From assembly GCA_018241685.1 (NCBI GenBank), contig JAFEDJ010000038.1, forward strand, positions 44,668-108,667: DNA of 64,000 bases. The letters run 5' to 3'. The translations under genes and the position numbers were made by a program. Each line of letters begins with the position of its first letter. Within the stretch, counting starts at the first letter, position 1. The notes under the pieces were generated by a model. That model was not told the DNA's origin and ran no database searches. It saw nothing but the letters and a program-made list of their open reading frames with translations. This stretch comes from Pseudomonadota bacterium. GTDB lineage: Bacteria; Pseudomonadota; Gammaproteobacteria; Burkholderiales; Rhodocyclaceae. Shown here one piece after another: positions 63,601 to 64,000 of the stretch.

Positions 63601-64000
63601 AAGTACCTGCACGTCGTCGTGACCGCCAACGACGGCAAGGGCGCCACGCCGACCGCGACCTCCACCTACACCGCGGTCACGAACTCGGCCCCGGTCAACA
63701 GCACCGCGCCGAGCATCAGCGGCACCGCGACGGTCGGCAACGCGCTGTCGACCACCAACGGCAGCTGGAGCGATGCGGATGGCGATAACCGCAGCTACAC
63801 CTACCAGTGGTACCGCGCCGACGACACCAATGGCACCAACGGCGCCTCGATCAGCGGCGCCACCAGCGCCAGCTACACGCTGACCACCTCGGATGCGCAC
63901 AAGTACCTGCGCGTCGTCGTGACCGCCAACGACGGCAAGGGCGCCACGCCGACCGCGACCTCCACCTACACCGCGGTCACGAACTCGGCCCCGGTCAACA
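57640..64000 (+). CDS. Giant repetitive adhesin with DUF4347 domain (3' end beyond window)
   Basis: An open frame of at least 2,120 codons that runs off the right end. The N terminus MNRIYRSVWNEISRTFVAA resembles the extended signal region (ESPR) of type V proteins, yet no hydrophobic signal core follows. LEQRFMFDGAA near residue 76 resembles the LEPR/LFDGA motif of large exported adhesins. Residues about 127-266 form a DUF4347 domain (VSIVSHGSTG; FYACKVG). Two parallel beta-helix regions follow (about 290-660 and 1220-1640; NSTIAGN-type repeats; LSLREAINLAN), separated by Ig/cadherin-like domains. The end consists of 100-residue repeats. Ser, Thr, Asn and Gly dominate and Cys is rare. It presumably leaves through the TolC/adaptor pair encoded just before. 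Confidence 0.88.
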   Translation, partial: MNRIYRSVWNEISRTFVAAAETVRGHGKPCSDSRTAEGADAGQRRSELIDGGCPAATAPPSRRRFGTPLLRPIALEQRFMFDGAAVDTAVRTLVSTQDALQADTAHDSLPEARVSLALQPAAVSRHEVVFIDAGVGDKQTLIDGAAPGVEVVVLDADRDAFVQMAQYLQGRSSLDAVSIVSHGSTGLLYLSGRVYRTDGLDAAADSLRAIGEALTADGDIRFYACKVGAGDGGQAFLDKVAALTGADVAASDDDTGSRHGQDWTLEASSGPVDSIAPFTQEALAAFSGSLAVITVNSTSDTTTAGDDGVVTFRDAVTAINNNTSTTDITVSGDGSDVIVFSSSLKGETIKLSSNTSSVALTISRSLTINGDVDGDNIGDITFSGDVSSIGSTTNADARGLVFNAVSGSFTLKNATFERFFGTTGALAGVISAQNGSLTIDGCLFRYNLQNVIASNTSTTSVTVKNSIVTDNSAALSGTAAFAPLNFWSSGTVENSVIANNSYTWDSATNTGSGGMIRFAGGRNIDGVVRNTTIANNSLTVTGSAAATASGSVGISLSHNTNSVTGSLTAYNNIFAGNTLNNSANNDPVKYQGSNATITLTASDNYSGAINDPTAAFNDAASRDYRPKAGATSFINAGNSSNAAYYSGNYDIRGIDRIRDGALDLGAYEVHWNAGTPTVDLNGAGAGSDEAVVSGSPVSGVLIAPNAVLAQGDSDTRLLGATVTLSGTSDGAAERLTLSSSDVSTARTYGIAVITNNGATLTLSGAASVADYQAVIRLIQYQNTAGSFTAGTRTATLTVNDGETTSSARTSSITLGLADTTPPAVSGITVSGSPAANASSISYTVTFSENVTGVDTSDFTLTNTGTANGTISSVTGSGSTYTVTVNSITGAGTLRLDLSSTGTGIQDAASNAIATGFTSGSTHTVDRTAPSFDVAPAASSPTTTGFSLSASIDEAGTIYYVVVADGATAPTAAEVEAGTASGGGTALQSGSLAASSSPFTGSGSVTGLSAGTAYDVYVVAKDSIGNLMSAPTKVDVTTTAASTSANPVLSNLSADAMAYTAGSGARVIDQGTFAAVTDADNTDFNNGSLTVTGAGPNDVLGIRSQGSGLIGVSGSNVTYGGTTIGSFSGGNGTDLVVTFNANATPAAVSALLGNITYANTDATTSATRSIGFTVADGSGGTSARSDATITVTPDTTGTIYYVTTLDDSGTNTTFDGEATDKTDGGGLSLREAINLANQHAGADTIVFSHSLTGTIELSAALPTITDSVKIIGNGADAITIDADTDNNGSGDVEFLTINDGNTGSIASVTISGLAFDKGTVKANLDYAAAISSTENLTLLGVTISHVVGSGSLIGQAIAVEDPAYNYGAGSPKFEMHNSSISNAESILYVGGDSALIEDTRIFNLSYNGSNGSESLIGFNGASFVMRRSEISGLNYGANAPASLIRLDPSDGGSITIENSTIVNNSFGAAGSYGVVFFSDDGGSSQYTTNITNSTIAGNTTANTGHNASNLQLYVRTSSGGPDDVVNITNSIVYGSDASVQSVRVGATITGTGGNNQSTINNSVIGTVGGSVDTQTANTTTNPTLGTLSANGGPTKTEAIVSFGSSANNAGTSTNAPALDQRGFLRNVGAPDAGAYEYGSTRFQFIGQARPLDGAVGVDAGTNIVLDFGSDIAKATGSHFVRIYNADTNALIEAIDVASSAVTISNGKVTIDPTSALPKGKHIYVEVDDGAFTASVDGGTNNATSVAMRDVTGIAFTTADTMAPTLTATGATPTFTQGASSGVSLFSGTAAATNDSGQTFTGATLTVTNVADTTEYLKIGGTDLALTNGASGTISGIGNYSVSVVSGTATITLSGMTRSDAQMATLVDGIEYRNSDSTATAGNRVVTLATVTDSGSGNNNSTVNRQATVTVSLQNLNAAPVNSVLPAVSGSTTVGNALSSTDGTWTDAENDTLSYTYQWYRADDTNGTNGASISGATSASYTLTTSDAHKYLHVVVTANDGKGATPTATSTYTAVTNSAPVNSTAPSISGTATVGNALSTTNGSWSDADGDNRSYTYQWYRADDTNGTNGASISGATSASYTLTTSDAHKYLRVVVTANDGKGATPTATSTYTAVTNSAPVN
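63382..64000 (+). repeat. 300-bp tandem repeats in the adhesin gene
   Basis: Copies begin at 63382, 63682 and 63982, exactly 300 bases (100 codons) apart; the third is cut by the window edge. Over most of their length the first two differ at only a few positions, with more change in the first 100 bases. Each unit encodes an Ig-like domain with the segments VGNALS, YTYQWYRADDTNGTNGASIS and DAHKYLRVVVTANDGKGATP. Confidence 0.93.

Noticed and set aside
62188..63900. 570-codon minus-strand frame opposite the adhesin
   Set aside because: Composed of Gly/Val/Ala/Arg repeats that mirror the adhesin repeats; no start signal.

Overview
The window is high-GC, densely coded, and reads as chromosome of a nitrogen-fixing betaproteobacterium. 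A Rhodocyclales-type organism (Azospira, Azonexus or Dechloromonas relatives) is the best guess. The basis is the combination of a nif accessory operon, a lanthanide-type PQQ dehydrogenase, MSHA-type pili, urease and several sigma-54 promoters; no rRNA or tRNA is present to confirm it.

Region 1 (1-16.6 kb) is an MSHA/type IV pilus locus. Five pilin-like genes (821-5130, mshA, C, D, O, P-like) face the assembly genes mshG and mshE (minus strand, 5193-8161). Then mshI, a PilN-like gene, mshJ, K, L, M and N run on the plus strand (8473-15320). Behind it lies a sigma-54-driven gene of unknown function (15467-16108) and a cluster of palindromic repeats (about 16.2-16.6 kb). The left edge of the window carries a decayed copy of sequences found at both ends of that block.

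Region 2 (16.7-32.5 kb) has a GNAT acetyltransferase, a small membrane protein and a YdjM-like membrane hydrolase. A quinoprotein module follows. A PQQ alcohol dehydrogenase of the lanthanide type (minus) is divergent from an operon of a SoxYZ-like carrier, a zinc metallohydrolase, TonB, a histidine kinase and a response regulator. An SRPBCC protein and a NosR/NirI-like membrane iron-sulfur protein come next. Two near-identical sigma-54 promoters face outward from the shared intergenic region, with a perfect palindrome between them. A DevBCA-like four-gene exporter (permease, ATPase, adaptor, outer-membrane channel) follows.

Region 3 (32.6-42.6 kb) has a parvulin-type peptidyl-prolyl isomerase, then a two-gene minus-strand unit (HAD-UbiA fusion plus SMR-like transporter). 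The nitrogenase maturation operon comes next: iscA, nifU, nifS, nifV, cysE, a TPR-like gene, nifW, nifZ and nifM, behind one sigma-54 promoter with an upstream NifA site and closed by a terminator.

Region 4 (42.6-53 kb) has an esterase and a pirin divergent from a LysR regulator, a MaoC/PhaJ-type hydratase, and a minus-strand urease operon (ureD, A, B, C, E, F, G). That operon also carries a truncated haemoglobin between ureE and ureF and a patatin-like phospholipase between ureF and ureG.

Region 5 (53-64 kb) holds a GT41 (O-GlcNAc-transferase-like) TPR protein, divergent from a TolC-like channel, a periplasmic adaptor and a giant repetitive adhesin. The adhesin runs off the right end inside 300-bp tandem repeats. 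Together these look like a secreted adhesin locus, possibly with a glycosylation enzyme.
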